Shown piece by piece: positions 16,380-26,657 of a stretch of 64,000 nt of DNA. The translations under genes were made by a program, and so were the position numbers. The stretch covers positions 181,054 to 245,053 of the forward strand of contig BNBH01000011.1 in assembly GCA_014655195.1 (NCBI GenBank), given 5' to 3'. Within the stretch, counting starts at the first letter, position 1; each line of letters starts with the position of its first letter. The notes below the pieces were generated by a model. That model did no database searches. It saw only the letters and a program-made list of their open reading frames with translations, and was not told where the DNA came from. This DNA is from Streptomyces cellulosae. GTDB lineage: Bacteria; Actinomycetota; Actinomycetes; Streptomycetales; Streptomycetaceae.

Positions 16380-16402
16380 CGCACTTTATTTTCCACAGTG
16401 CG
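16380..16402. repeat. inverted repeat in an AT-rich leader/intergenic segment
   Basis: CGCACT and AGTGCG flank an 11-base T/A-rich spacer. The surrounding stretch, about 16350-16400, is far more AT-rich than the rest of the window (AAAAAACAGGACGAAAGTAA, TTAAT, TTTATTTT). It probably contains the promoter of the PRC/DUF2382 gene. Confidence 0.4.
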
Positions 16403-16440
16403 ACAGGAGGCTGACAGAGGGGTGTCCGGGAACGCGAGAC

Positions 16441-16471
16441 GGGGCCGGAAGGAGCACCTTCTCCCGGCCCC
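16441..16471 (-). terminator. terminator after sdhB
   Basis: GGGGCCGG pairs with CCGGCCCC, and the arms continue imperfectly through AAGGAG/CTTCTC. It lies 38 bases beyond the sdhB stop on the minus strand. Confidence 0.6.
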
Positions 16472-16509
16472 GCCCGTCCGCACCGTACGGCGAACGTCTG
16501 TGGGGGCGG

Positions 16510-17255
16510 CTACCGCTTGCCCGCCTTGCGGGCGGCCCGCAGCCACTCCTTGTTCATGCCCGTGATGGAGGTCAACGGGATGCCCTTGGGGCAGGCGGTG
16601 GCACACTCGCCGGCGAGAGTGCAGCCGCCGAAGCCCTCCTCGTCCATCTGCGCCACCATGTCCAGCACCCGGGTCTCCCGCTCGGGGGCGCCCTGCGGCA
16701 GCACGTTCAGGTGGTTGATCTTGGCGGAGGTGAACAGCATCGCCGCGCCGTTGGGGCAGGCCGCCACGCAGGCGCCGCAGCCGATGCACTCGGCGTGCTC
16801 GAAGGCGAAGTCCGCGTCCGGCTTGGGCACCGGGGTGGCGTGCGCCTCGGGGGCGGCGCCGGTGGGGGCCGTGATGTAGCCGCCGGCCTGGATGATGCGG
16901 TCGAAGGCGGAGCGGTCGACCACCAGGTCCTTGATCACCGGGAAGGCCGCGGCCCGCCACGGCTCGATGTCGATGGTGTCGCCGTCCTTGAAGGACCGCA
17001 TGTGCAGCTGGCAGGTGGTGGTGCGCTCGGGCCCGTGGGCGTCGCCGTTGATGACGAGTGAGCAGGCGCCGCAGATGCCCTCGCGGCAGTCGTGGTCGAA
17101 GGCGACCGGGTCCTCGCCCTTGAGGATGAGCTCCTCGTTGAGGGTGTCGAGCATCTCCAGGAAGGACATGTCCGGGGAGACGTCGTCCACCTCGTACGTG
17201 GACATGGCGCCGTCGGCGTCGGCGTTCTTCTGGCGCCAGACGCGCAGGGTGAGCT

Positions 17256-17259
<4 letters not shown>
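16510..17259 (-). CDS. sdhB: succinate dehydrogenase / fumarate reductase iron-sulfur subunit
   Basis: A 249-residue electron-transfer subunit. The [2Fe-2S] motif CREGICGACS is followed by the distal Cys (TTTCQLHM). CIGCGACVAACPNGA and CTLAGECATACPKGIP supply the [4Fe-4S] and [3Fe-4S] ligands. It passes electrons from SdhA to the membrane haem/quinone subunit. The ATG at 17259 overlaps the sdhA TGA by 4 bases. It is the last gene of the sdhCAB operon. Confidence 0.95.
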
Positions 17260-19205
<1,946 letters not shown>

Positions 19206-19207
19206 GG

Positions 19208-19915
19208 TCAGCTCACCACTCCGGTCATGACGCCCACGGGGACGGCGAGGAAGCCGGCCGTGAGCAGCAGCGCAAGGGCGTTGGCGGTGGTCTTCAGGGC
19301 GCGGTCGCGGGTGCGGCTGCCGGCGCCGAGGGTCTGGGCGGCGCTCCAGAAGCCGTGCCGGATGTGCAGGCCGACGGCCAGCATCGCGACGATGTAGATG
19401 GTGTTGCCGTACCAGGTGGAGAAGGTGTCCACGACGTTCTGGTAGGGCTTGCCGGACTCGAAGCCGCCGGAGTGGACGGTGCCGGTGGTCAGGTCGAGGA
19501 TGTGCCAGACGATGAACAGGGCGAGGATGATCCCGCCCCAGCGCATGGTGCGCGTGGCGTAACTCGCCCGGGCCTTCTTGTGCACGTACTTGGCCGGGCG
19601 CGCCTTGATGTCGCGGCGGCTGAGCTGGTACGCGGAGACGGCGTGCGCGACCACGGCGAGGACCAGCACCACGCGGACGGCCCACAGCGTCCACTCGTAG
19701 TGCATGAACGGTTCGCCGATCGTGCGCAGCCAGTGGGCGTAGTGGTTGAACTCCCCGGCCCCGAAGAAGATCTTCAGATTGCCGAGCATGTGGACGACCA
19801 GGTACAGCAGCATGATCAGGCCGCTGACCGCCATCACTGTCTTCTTGCCGACGGTCGAGTCCCACACTGTGCGTGCCATGGACGGCCGTCGGTCCGTCCG
19901 CGTTGCCAGAGCCAT
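19208..19915 (-). CDS. sdhC: succinate dehydrogenase cytochrome b subunit (b558 family)
   Basis: A 235-residue membrane anchor with five hydrophobic segments: KKTVMAVSGLIMLLYLVVHMLGN, a segment ending VAHAVSAY, IILALFIVWHILDL, IYIVAMLAVGLHIRHGFW and a C-terminal one. Membrane-embedded His residues within them would bind two b haems. It anchors SdhAB and reduces menaquinone. There is no separate sdhD, as expected for this class. The ATG at 19915 is used; a second possible ATG at 19879 would drop 12 residues. It is transcribed away from lysR. Confidence 0.92.
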   Translation of the reverse strand: MALATRTDRRPSMARTVWDSTVGKKTVMAVSGLIMLLYLVVHMLGNLKIFFGAGEFNHYAHWLRTIGEPFMHYEWTLWAVRVVLVLAVVAHAVSAYQLSRRDIKARPAKYVHKKARASYATRTMRWGGIILALFIVWHILDLTTGTVHSGGFESGKPYQNVVDTFSTWYGNTIYIVAMLAVGLHIRHGFWSAAQTLGAGSRTRDRALKTTANALALLLTAGFLAVPVGVMTGVVS

Positions 19916-19974
19916 GTCACCAGACGCTAGGGCCGGAGGGCCCCATCGGTCCAAGACATGGTACGGCTGGATTC

Positions 19975-19991
19975 GATAGGGGACGTCTATC
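19975..19991. promoter_or_regulatory. LysR-type operator between sdhC and lysR
   Basis: GATAG-N7-CTATC is a perfect inverted repeat that also fits the T-N11-A rule of LysR-type regulators (T19977, A19989). It sits 9 bases before the LysR start and 60 bases from the sdhC start, in an 84-base divergent region. This is the expected position for self-repression plus control of the sdh operon. Confidence 0.7.
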
Positions 19992-19999
19992 ATGGCTGG

Positions 20000-20884
20000 A
20001 TGCAGTTCCAGCAGCTCCAGTACTTCGTCGCGGTGGCCGAGACGCGGCACTTCACGCGCGCCGCCGAGCTGGTCCACGTCGCCCAGCCGTCCCTGTCGCA
20101 GCAGATCAAGGCGCTGGAGCGGGAGTTGGGCGCGGATCTGTTCCGGCGGGCGCGCGGCAACATCACGCTGACCGACGCGGGCGAGGCGCTGCTGCCGCTG
20201 GCCCGGCGGATCCTGGCGGACGCGGACACCGCGCGGCACGAGGTGCAGGAGGTGGCGCAGCTGCGCAGCGGCCGGGTGCGGCTCGGCGCGACCCCGAGCC
20301 TGTGCACGGGCCTGCTGCCGGACGTGCTGCGCGCCTTCCACGACCGCTATCCGGGCGTACGGCTGCTGATCGAGGAGGGCGGTTCGCACGACCTGGTGCG
20401 CGAGCTGGCGCGCGGTGCGCTGGACCTGGCCCTGGTGGTGCTGCCGCTGCCGACGCCCTCCCCCGCGCTGACCACGGTGGAGCTGCTGCGGGAGGACCTC
20501 GTGGTGGTGTCCTCGCCGGACGCCCCGCGTCCCGGCCGGGGGCGGCGCGCGGTGCGCATCGCCGATCTGGAGGGCGAGCGTCTGGTGATGTTCCGGCACG
20601 GCTACGACCTGCGGGAGCTGACCGTGGCCGCGTGCCGGGCAGAGGGGTTCGAGCCGGAGTTCGCGGTGGAGGGCGGGGAGATGGACGCGGTGCTGGGGTT
20701 CGTGCGGGCGGGCCTGGGCGTGGCGGTGGTGCCGCGGATGGTGGCAGCCCGCTCCGGTCACGGTCTGCGGGTCACCCCGCTGGCCCGCCCCGGCCTGCAC
20801 CGCGCGATCGCGCTGGCCCACCGCAGCGACGTGGCGCCGCCCCGGGCGGCGCGGGAGCTGCAGGGGATGCTGCTGGAGCGGTGA
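20000..20884 (+). CDS. LysR family transcriptional regulator
   Basis: A 294-residue LysR protein. It has a winged helix-turn-helix at residues 1-60 (MQFQQLQYFVAVAETRHFTRAAELVHVAQPSLSQQIKALE) and an effector-binding domain from about residue 90. The ATG at 20000 matches the family start; the extra residues up to 19958 do not. The divergent arrangement with sdhCAB and the T-N11-A site between them strongly suggest it controls the dehydrogenase. The inducer is unknown. Confidence 0.92.
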   Translation: MQFQQLQYFVAVAETRHFTRAAELVHVAQPSLSQQIKALERELGADLFRRARGNITLTDAGEALLPLARRILADADTARHEVQEVAQLRSGRVRLGATPSLCTGLLPDVLRAFHDRYPGVRLLIEEGGSHDLVRELARGALDLALVVLPLPTPSPALTTVELLREDLVVVSSPDAPRPGRGRRAVRIADLEGERLVMFRHGYDLRELTVAACRAEGFEPEFAVEGGEMDAVLGFVRAGLGVAVVPRMVAARSGHGLRVTPLARPGLHRAIALAHRSDVAPPRAARELQGMLLER

Positions 20885-20908
20885 GCGCCGCCCGCGCGGC
20901 CCCCGGTG

Positions 20909-21856
20909 TCAGAGGGTGGCGCGGACCGAGCCGACCCGCTTGCCGTGGCCCAGGACCGGCGCGGTGGCGAGGTCGCGGAGGGTGTCGTCGGCGTCCACGT
21001 CGACGCCGAGGCGGCGCAGCGCGGCGACCATCACCACGGGCCGGGCGCGCTGGGAGCCGTCGGCGATCTTCAGCGCGACCGCCGAGCCGTCCGGCAGACC
21101 GAGCGCGTAGACGCCCTCGGCGCCGTCCTTGGCCACGGCGCCCGGCAGGGCCCGCATCAGCCGGGTCACGTCCCGTCCGGTGCCGCCGACGTACTCGGGG
21201 TGTGTGCTCATCGCCTTCACGACGCGGTGTTCGAGAGTCCCCTCGGGCGCGGAGGCCAGACGCCCGAAGGCGCGCGCGAGGCCGCTCAGGCTGATCGCGA
21301 ACAGCGGCGCGCCGCACCCGTCGACGCCCGTGGCCGTGACCTTCTCCCCCGCGAGCTCCTCCACCGTCTCGCGCAGCCGCACCTGGAGCGGGTGTTCCGG
21401 GTCGAGATAGGTGGCCGTGTCCCAGCCGCCTGCGACGCAGGTCGCGAGCATCGCGGCGTGCTTGCCGGAGCAGTTCATCGTCAGCGGGGCCGGTTCGCCG
21501 CCGCCGGCCAGATGGGCGCGCAGCGCTGCCTCGCCGATCGGCAGACCCGGCGTGCACCGCAAGGCGTCCGTCGTGAGCCCGGCCGACGCGAGGATCTCCC
21601 GTACGCCCTCCACATGGATGTCCTCGCCGGAGTGGCTGGCGCAGCTCAGCGCGAGGAGCCGGCCGTCCAGGTCGAGCCCGGCGCGCAGCATGCCGAGCGC
21701 CTGGAGGGGCTTGTTGGACGAACGCGGGTACATCGGGGCGTCGACGTCCCCGACCCGCACCTTCTCGGCCCCGTCGGGCCCGGTCGCCAGAACGGCCCCG
21801 TGATGCACGGACTCCAGGAACTCACCGCGCCGGACCTCGGCCACCACGCTGTACAT
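20909..21856 (-). CDS. asparaginase (ReAV-type, PF06089)
   Basis: A 315-residue asparaginase of the class related to Rhizobium etli ReAV, not the classic type I/II enzymes. Conserved segments are the Ser/Lys pair in PRSSNKPLQAL, SCASHSGED, the Cys/Lys of TMNCSGKHAAML and the Cys of TGVDGCGAPLFAI. It hydrolyses L-asparagine to aspartate and ammonia. I chose the ATG at 21856 (MYSVVAEVRRG) because AAAGG lies about 6 bases upstream; the open frame extends 7 residues further. It is convergent with lysR. Confidence 0.87.
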   Translation of the reverse strand: MYSVVAEVRRGEFLESVHHGAVLATGPDGAEKVRVGDVDAPMYPRSSNKPLQALGMLRAGLDLDGRLLALSCASHSGEDIHVEGVREILASAGLTTDALRCTPGLPIGEAALRAHLAGGGEPAPLTMNCSGKHAAMLATCVAGGWDTATYLDPEHPLQVRLRETVEELAGEKVTATGVDGCGAPLFAISLSGLARAFGRLASAPEGTLEHRVVKAMSTHPEYVGGTGRDVTRLMRALPGAVAKDGAEGVYALGLPDGSAVALKIADGSQRARPVVMVAALRRLGVDVDADDTLRDLATAPVLGHGKRVGSVRATL

Positions 21857-21882
21857 ACGGCCTTTCTCCCAACACACCCTCA

Positions 21883-21896
21883 GGGGCGCGGGGAAC
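21883..21896 (+). repeat. partial copy of a Streptomyces GC-rich repeat
   Basis: GGGGCGCGGGGAAC matches the first 14 bases of the repeat found at 63970-63989 and, inverted, at 63799-63812. Short elements with this core are scattered in Streptomyces intergenic DNA. Confidence 0.45.
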
Positions 21897-21927
21897 GGCG
21901 CGCCCAGCCCGAACGATCCCGCACAGG

Positions 21928-22329
21928 CTAGATCACCTCAGGCGGCACCGGCGTGCCCTGGTGGTAGTACAACCTCCACCCGGCCCCGTCCTCCCGCTCG
22001 CGCCACAGAGAACTCCGCCGCGCACGCCGCCCCTCGAAGCAGGTCTCGTACGTCAGGTGCACGACCCCGGGCGCCAGCAGCACGCCCCGGAAGTCGGACG
22101 GCTCGTACACCGAGCCACCCTCCGCGCTGCCCGGGTGGTCCGCCAGCTCCGCGACCATCACCTCGTACGTATAACGCCGCCCGGACGCGCCCACTTCGAC
22201 GAACTCGGGATCCAGCAGGCGCGTCGTCCCGGCGCGGGAGGCCCGCACGGCCGGGTCCATCAGCCGCAGCTCCCCCTCGATCGCCGCCCGGACCGCCTCC
22301 TGCGTCTCCTCGTCCGTCACGGTGCGCAC
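21928..22329 (-). CDS. NTF2-like / DUF4440 protein
   Basis: A 133-residue single-domain protein with a cone-shaped NTF2-like fold: EAVRAAIEGELRLMDPAVRAS, LLDPEFVEVGASGRRYTYEVM, LLAPGVVHLTYETCF and GWRLYYHQGTPVPPE. Such proteins bind small ligands or act as enzymes; no function can be given. The frame opens with a GTG at 22329, one base after the rmdA stop. A second in-frame GTG at 22320 has GAGG about 8 bases upstream and may be the real start. It is probably co-transcribed with rmdA. Confidence 0.78.
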   Translation of the reverse strand: MRTVTDEETQEAVRAAIEGELRLMDPAVRASRAGTTRLLDPEFVEVGASGRRYTYEVMVAELADHPGSAEGGSVYEPSDFRGVLLAPGVVHLTYETCFEGRRARRSSLWREREDGAGWRLYYHQGTPVPPEVI

Positions 22330-22330
22330 C

Positions 22331-24472
22331 TCAACCCGTCGCGTCCACCAGCGCCAGCTCGTGCAGCCGCTCCGGCGGGCCCGGGCGGGCGTAGTACCAG
22401 CCCTGGGCCGTGTCGCAGCCGAGGATGCGCAGCTGCTCGGCCTGCGCCCCGGTCTCCACGCCCTCCACGGTGACCGCGAGGTCGAGGCTGTGGGCGAGCG
22501 AGACGATCCCCTCGACGATCTTGAGGTCGACCGGGTCGGCCGGGAACTGCTGCATGCTCTGCGTGAAGGAGCGGTCCAGCTTGAGGACGCTCACCGGGAG
22601 ACGGCGCAGGTTGGCGAGGTTGGAGTAACCGGTGCCGAAGTCGTCGAGGGCGATGTCGACGCCCATCTCGGCGAGCCGGCGCAGCGGCTTGAGGAGGTCG
22701 TCGTCGGCGCCGATGAGGGCGGACTCGGTGACCTCCAGGCACAGCGCGTCGGGCGCGACGCCGGTGCGCTCCAGGATCTCGACGGTGTCCTGCACCAGGC
22801 CCGGGTGGGTGAGCTGGCAGGGCGAGAGGTTCACGTTGATGCGCAGCGGGCCCAGCGCGTCGCCGCCGTTGGCGTCGCGCCACTCGCGGGCCTGACGCAC
22901 CGACTGCTCCAGCACCCAGCGGCCGAGCGGCACGATCAGTCCGGTGTGCTCGGCGAGCGGGATGAAGCGGTCCGGGGACAGCACGCCGTGCTGCGGGTGC
23001 AGCCAGCGCACCAGCGCCTCCGCGCCGCGGACGCTGCCGTCGCCGAGGTGCACCAGGGGCTGGTACTCGATGAAGAACTCGCCGCGGTCCAGGGCGGTGG
23101 GCAGCGCCGTGGTGAGGCCGTGCCGGGTGATGGCGCGGGCGTCGGCCTCCGGGTCGGCCAGCTCGAAGCGGTTGCCGCCGGCCGCCTTGGCCCGGTACAT
23201 CGTGATGTCGGCGCTGCGCAGCACCTCCGCCGCGCTGCGCTCGCCGGCCGGGCCCTCGACGACGCCGATGCTGCCGCGGACGGTCAGCTCCCGGCCGTCG
23301 ATGCTGATCGGGGCGAGCAGGGCGTTCATGATGCGGCCGGCCAGCTCGTCGACCGTGCGGCGGGTGTCGGGGCCTGTGGTGAGGGCGACGAATTCGTCGC
23401 CGCCGAGCCGGGCCACCATCTCGCCGGGCGCGGTGGCGCAGGACTGGAGCCGGTCGGCGACCTCGACGAGCAGCCGGTCGCCGGCCGCGTGCCCGAGGCT
23501 GTCGTTGACGGTCTTGAAGCCGTCCAGGTCGAGGTAGCACAGCCCGAACCGCTGGCCGGGTCCGGCCGCGAGGGCCTTCTCCAGGCGCTCGAAGAAGAAG
23601 GTGCGGTTGGGCAGCCCGGTGAGGGCGTCGTGCGTGGCCTCGTAGCGCAGCCGGAGGTTGAGCAGCCTCCGCTCGGTGGTGTCCTCCATGAGGGCCAGCT
23701 GGTACTGGGCTTCGCCGTCGGCGTCGCGCAGCAGGGAGACGGTCAGGTTGGTCCACAGGACCGTTCCGTCAGGGCGGTAGAAGGCCTTCTCGACGTGGTA
23801 GTGCTCGCGCTCGCCGTTCACCAGCTCCTCGTAGAGCCGCCAGGTCTGCGGGGCGTCGTCGGGATGCGTCCAGTCCCGGACGTTGCGGCCCAGCAGGGCC
23901 TGCTCGGTCAGGCCGAACATGCGGCTGAGGGCGCCGTTCACCTGGAGGACGTTGCCCTCGAGGTCGGCGATGCCGATTCCTATGGCCGCGCCTTCGAAGA
24001 CCGCGCGGAACCGCGTCTCCGTGGCGTGCAGGGCCTGTGCGACGACGCCCTGCGCCTCCAGCGCGGCCTTGGCGATGGCCTCCTGCTCGGACAGCGTCCG
24101 CTCGCGCAGGGCCTGGGCGAAGCCGGCCGCCATGGCGTGCTGCAGGCGTGCGCTGCGCGTCCTGAGGGTCTCACGGTCGCCGTCGTCGCCGCAGTAGAGG
24201 ACGAGGTAGGCGTCGACGCAGTCGAGGGTGCGGCTCAGCGCCTCGGGGTCCGTGCAGTGCGCCTCGACGAGCGCCGCGCCGGCGTCCCGGCCCGCCTCCG
24301 CGTCGAAGGACCGGGCGCGCAGGGCCTCGCTCAGCCGCCGGGCGACCGGGAGCAGCCGCTCCTCGAACTCGGGGCGGGTGGCGGCGGTCGAGGTCACCGG
24401 GTACACGGCCCGGCTCCAGATCGTCGCGAACCGGCGCAGTCTGCCCTCCGGCCCGTCCGGCTCCGCGCTCAC
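22331..24472 (-). CDS. rmdA: PAS-GGDEF-EAL c-di-GMP enzyme, RmdA-like
   Basis: A 713-residue cytoplasmic protein with an N-terminal helical region (1-150), PAS/PAC (about 152-270), GGDEF (about 275-440, motif RLGGDEF at 355-361) and EAL (about 450-700, EAL at 485-487, with DDFGTGYSN and ExVE motifs later). Intact metal and glutamate residues suggest an active phosphodiesterase and possibly an active cyclase. Order, size and neighbours fit RmdA, which in Streptomyces degrades c-di-GMP and promotes aerial development. The GTG start overlaps the upstream methyltransferase stop (GTGA). The longer frame to 24547 only re-reads that gene's end. Confidence 0.88.
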   Translation of the reverse strand: MSAEPDGPEGRLRRFATIWSRAVYPVTSTAATRPEFEERLLPVARRLSEALRARSFDAEAGRDAGAALVEAHCTDPEALSRTLDCVDAYLVLYCGDDGDRETLRTRSARLQHAMAAGFAQALRERTLSEQEAIAKAALEAQGVVAQALHATETRFRAVFEGAAIGIGIADLEGNVLQVNGALSRMFGLTEQALLGRNVRDWTHPDDAPQTWRLYEELVNGEREHYHVEKAFYRPDGTVLWTNLTVSLLRDADGEAQYQLALMEDTTERRLLNLRLRYEATHDALTGLPNRTFFFERLEKALAAGPGQRFGLCYLDLDGFKTVNDSLGHAAGDRLLVEVADRLQSCATAPGEMVARLGGDEFVALTTGPDTRRTVDELAGRIMNALLAPISIDGRELTVRGSIGVVEGPAGERSAAEVLRSADITMYRAKAAGGNRFELADPEADARAITRHGLTTALPTALDRGEFFIEYQPLVHLGDGSVRGAEALVRWLHPQHGVLSPDRFIPLAEHTGLIVPLGRWVLEQSVRQAREWRDANGGDALGPLRINVNLSPCQLTHPGLVQDTVEILERTGVAPDALCLEVTESALIGADDDLLKPLRRLAEMGVDIALDDFGTGYSNLANLRRLPVSVLKLDRSFTQSMQQFPADPVDLKIVEGIVSLAHSLDLAVTVEGVETGAQAEQLRILGCDTAQGWYYARPGPPERLHELALVDATG

Positions 24473-25281
24473 GCCGTACGCCCCACGCCCGCGAGACCGG
24501 AGAAGGCGTAGGGATCCTCGTCCTCCGGTACCGTGTCGGGACGCCATCGCGGCATCGGCACCAGTCCGGGTTCCACCATGTCGTACCCCTCGAAGAACCG
24601 CGCGATCTCGTCGCGCGTGCGCATGATCAGCGGGTTGCGCATGTCTCGGTACACGTCGACCGCCCCCTCGGCCCGCTCCGGCGGCAACGGGATCCCCTCG
24701 TACGTCGCATGGGTGAGCACCAGCATGCTCCCGGGCGCCAGGGCCTCGCGCAGTTCGGCCACCGCCCCGTACGGGTCGTCCGCTTCTTCCACGAAGTGAA
24801 GTATGGCAACGAGAAGCAGCGCGACCGGCCGATTCAGGTCGATCAGACGGCCGACTTCGTCACTGCCGAGAATTTCCTGGGGTTTGCGGAGGTCGGCCGC
24901 GAGGATGTCCGCGCGGTCGTTGCCCTCCAGGACCACTTTGCTGTGCGCGACCGCCACCGGGTCGTGGTCCACGTACATCACCCGGGCCTCGGGGTCGGCC
25001 GCCTGGGCCACCTCGTGCACGTTCCCGAACATGGGGATCCCGGAGCCGATGTCGAGGAACTGGGTGACCCCCTCGGCGACGGCGAAGCGTACCGCCCGCC
25101 GCATGAACGCCCGGTTGGCCTGCATGACCTTGGGCAGTCCCGGCATGAACTCCATGGCCCTGCGGGCGGCTTCCCGGTCGACCTCGAAGTTGTGCGAACC
25201 GCCCAGGTAGTAGTCGTACATCCGGGAGACACTGGGCACCGTGACGTCGATGCTCCGCGGGGCCCAGGCGGGACGCTCCAT
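24469..25281 (-). CDS. SAM-dependent methyltransferase, DUF574/SAV2177 family
   Basis: A 270-residue protein typical of actinobacteria. It contains RSIDVTVPSVSRMYDYYLGGSHNFEVDR (family start), QFLDIGSGIPMFGNVHEVAQ (SAM motif I), RVMYVDHDPVAVAHS and VALLLVAILHFV. The targets of this abundant Streptomyces family are unknown. The ATG at 25281 follows GGAG at 7 bases; an in-frame TTG at 25293 is less likely. It is translationally coupled to rmdA by a 4-base overlap, which hints at a joint role in development. Confidence 0.88.
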   Translation of the reverse strand: MERPAWAPRSIDVTVPSVSRMYDYYLGGSHNFEVDREAARRAMEFMPGLPKVMQANRAFMRRAVRFAVAEGVTQFLDIGSGIPMFGNVHEVAQAADPEARVMYVDHDPVAVAHSKVVLEGNDRADILAADLRKPQEILGSDEVGRLIDLNRPVALLLVAILHFVEEADDPYGAVAELREALAPGSMLVLTHATYEGIPLPPERAEGAVDVYRDMRNPLIMRTRDEIARFFEGYDMVEPGLVPMPRWRPDTVPEDEDPYAFSGLAGVGRTA

Positions 25282-25486
25282 GTATCTCTCCAAGGCGTAG
25301 GCGATCCGGTGTTCGAGCAGAGGCTACTGATCGCCCGCCAACAGGGCGACCCCAAACGGAAATTGACCATCCGTTCCCGGTCACTGCCTCTGGCACGTGC
25401 CTGATTTGCGACTGCACAGGATCGTTACGTGACGTGATCACGTCACTCCGGAGTGTTCCGGCGCGCGGGAGGAACGGGGGAAAACG

Positions 25487-25520
25487 GTCCGCCCCTCCGC
25501 GGATTCGCGGAGGGGCGGAC
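25487..25520 (-). terminator. terminator of the SCO0930-type lipoprotein gene
   Basis: A perfect 15-base stem, GTCCGCCCCTCCGCG / CGCGGAGGGGCGGAC, with a GATT loop. Read on the minus strand it is followed by CGTTTTCC, so it has a short T run. It lies 41 bases after the lipoprotein stop. The DNA between it and the methyltransferase start at 25281 shows no gene. Confidence 0.85.
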
Positions 25521-25561
25521 TCGGGGCCGGCGGCGCCGGGGTCGGCACCCTGGGGAGGTCG

Positions 25562-26488
25562 TCACTTCTCCGGCGCGCCGACCGGCTTTCCGTCGGGCCG
25601 CACGGCGTACCAGGTGCCGCCCACGCCTTGACCGTTGGTGTCACCGGGGGCCTTGTCGCCGGCGAAGGTGTAGATGGGCCAGCAGTTGATCGTCTGCTGC
25701 TCGGCGCCGTCGGGCCGGGTGAAGGTCATGTACCCCTTCTTCTGGATGCCCTTGGTGTCGTCGAAGTCGACCGGCGAGACGATCGGCCACTTCTTCACGC
25801 AGTCGCCGGTGCAGTTCGAGACGGGCTCCGGCCACGCCTCGTCCTTCATGAAGCGGTAGACCGTCATGCCCTTCTCGTCGACCACGATCTCGCCGAGCTC
25901 GGGGTCCTCACGGGTCGACAGCCCGGGCAGATCGGCGGACTGCGCCTTCTTGCCCTCCGGGGTGAAGGCGAACCACTTGCCGCCAACGCCCTGGCCCTTG
26001 ACGTCACCGGCGTTCACGTCCTTGACGTACCGGTACGCCGGCCAGCCGTCCACGGTGAGCTGCTTGGTGCCGTCGGCGCGGGTGATCTCGCCGAGCAGCG
26101 CCTTGTCGATGCCCTCGCCCGCCGAGGCGTCGTCCGCCGGCACCGGCGGCCAGGTCTTCGCGCAGTCCCCGTCGCAGTTGGACTTGGGCGGGTTCGCGGA
26201 ATCCTGGTCGAACCGGTAGAGGGTCAGGCCCAGTTCGTCGGTCACCACCTTGCCGAGCTTGGCGTCGGTGGCCACGTTCAGCTGCCCCGCCGTGTTGGCC
26301 GGCTGGCTGGGGGCCGGGGAGGTCTGGCCCGCCTGCGCGCCGCTGCCGATGCCGCCGAGGTCGCCCGGCGCCGTGATCCCCACGTTCTGGCTGGAGGGCG
26401 GCTGGGTGTCCTGACCGCACGCCGTCGTCAGGGTCAGCACCGCCGCGGCGCTCACCACCAGTGAGGCGGTCCGCCAGGAGGTCTTCAT
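25562..26488 (-). CDS. SCO0930-family lipoprotein
   Basis: A 308-residue lipoprotein. The signal MKTSWRTASLVVSAAAVLTLTTAC ends at the acylated Cys24 and is followed by a Gln/Pro/Ser-rich linker. The body is a tandem duplication. Each half has LGK(V/E)(V)..DE(L/K)GxTxYRF, a pair of cysteines in NCxGDC, a KxWPxV strand and a final GK/GTW(Y/F)A strand. This matches the secreted repeat of unknown function (PF03640). The paired Cys may form disulfides. It is exposed on the outer face of the membrane. The next gene, on the opposite strand, encodes a proline-rich wall protein. Confidence 0.9.
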   Translation of the reverse strand: MKTSWRTASLVVSAAAVLTLTTACGQDTQPPSSQNVGITAPGDLGGIGSGAQAGQTSPAPSQPANTAGQLNVATDAKLGKVVTDELGLTLYRFDQDSANPPKSNCDGDCAKTWPPVPADDASAGEGIDKALLGEITRADGTKQLTVDGWPAYRYVKDVNAGDVKGQGVGGKWFAFTPEGKKAQSADLPGLSTREDPELGEIVVDEKGMTVYRFMKDEAWPEPVSNCTGDCVKKWPIVSPVDFDDTKGIQKKGYMTFTRPDGAEQQTINCWPIYTFAGDKAPGDTNGQGVGGTWYAVRPDGKPVGAPEK

Positions 26489-26657
26489 CGTCAACTCCAG
26501 ATGCTCGCAGAGGTGTCGCAGCGCTCCGCCGCGCCGCCGCTCGACGAGGGGTACGCACGGCGGCACAGGTTGTGTTCAACGGCGGCCCGTTTTTCTTTTC
26601 TTAACTCCTTCGTGGCATTCCCCTGGCTCTCGTGCGTGGCACGGCTTCGGACGACTC

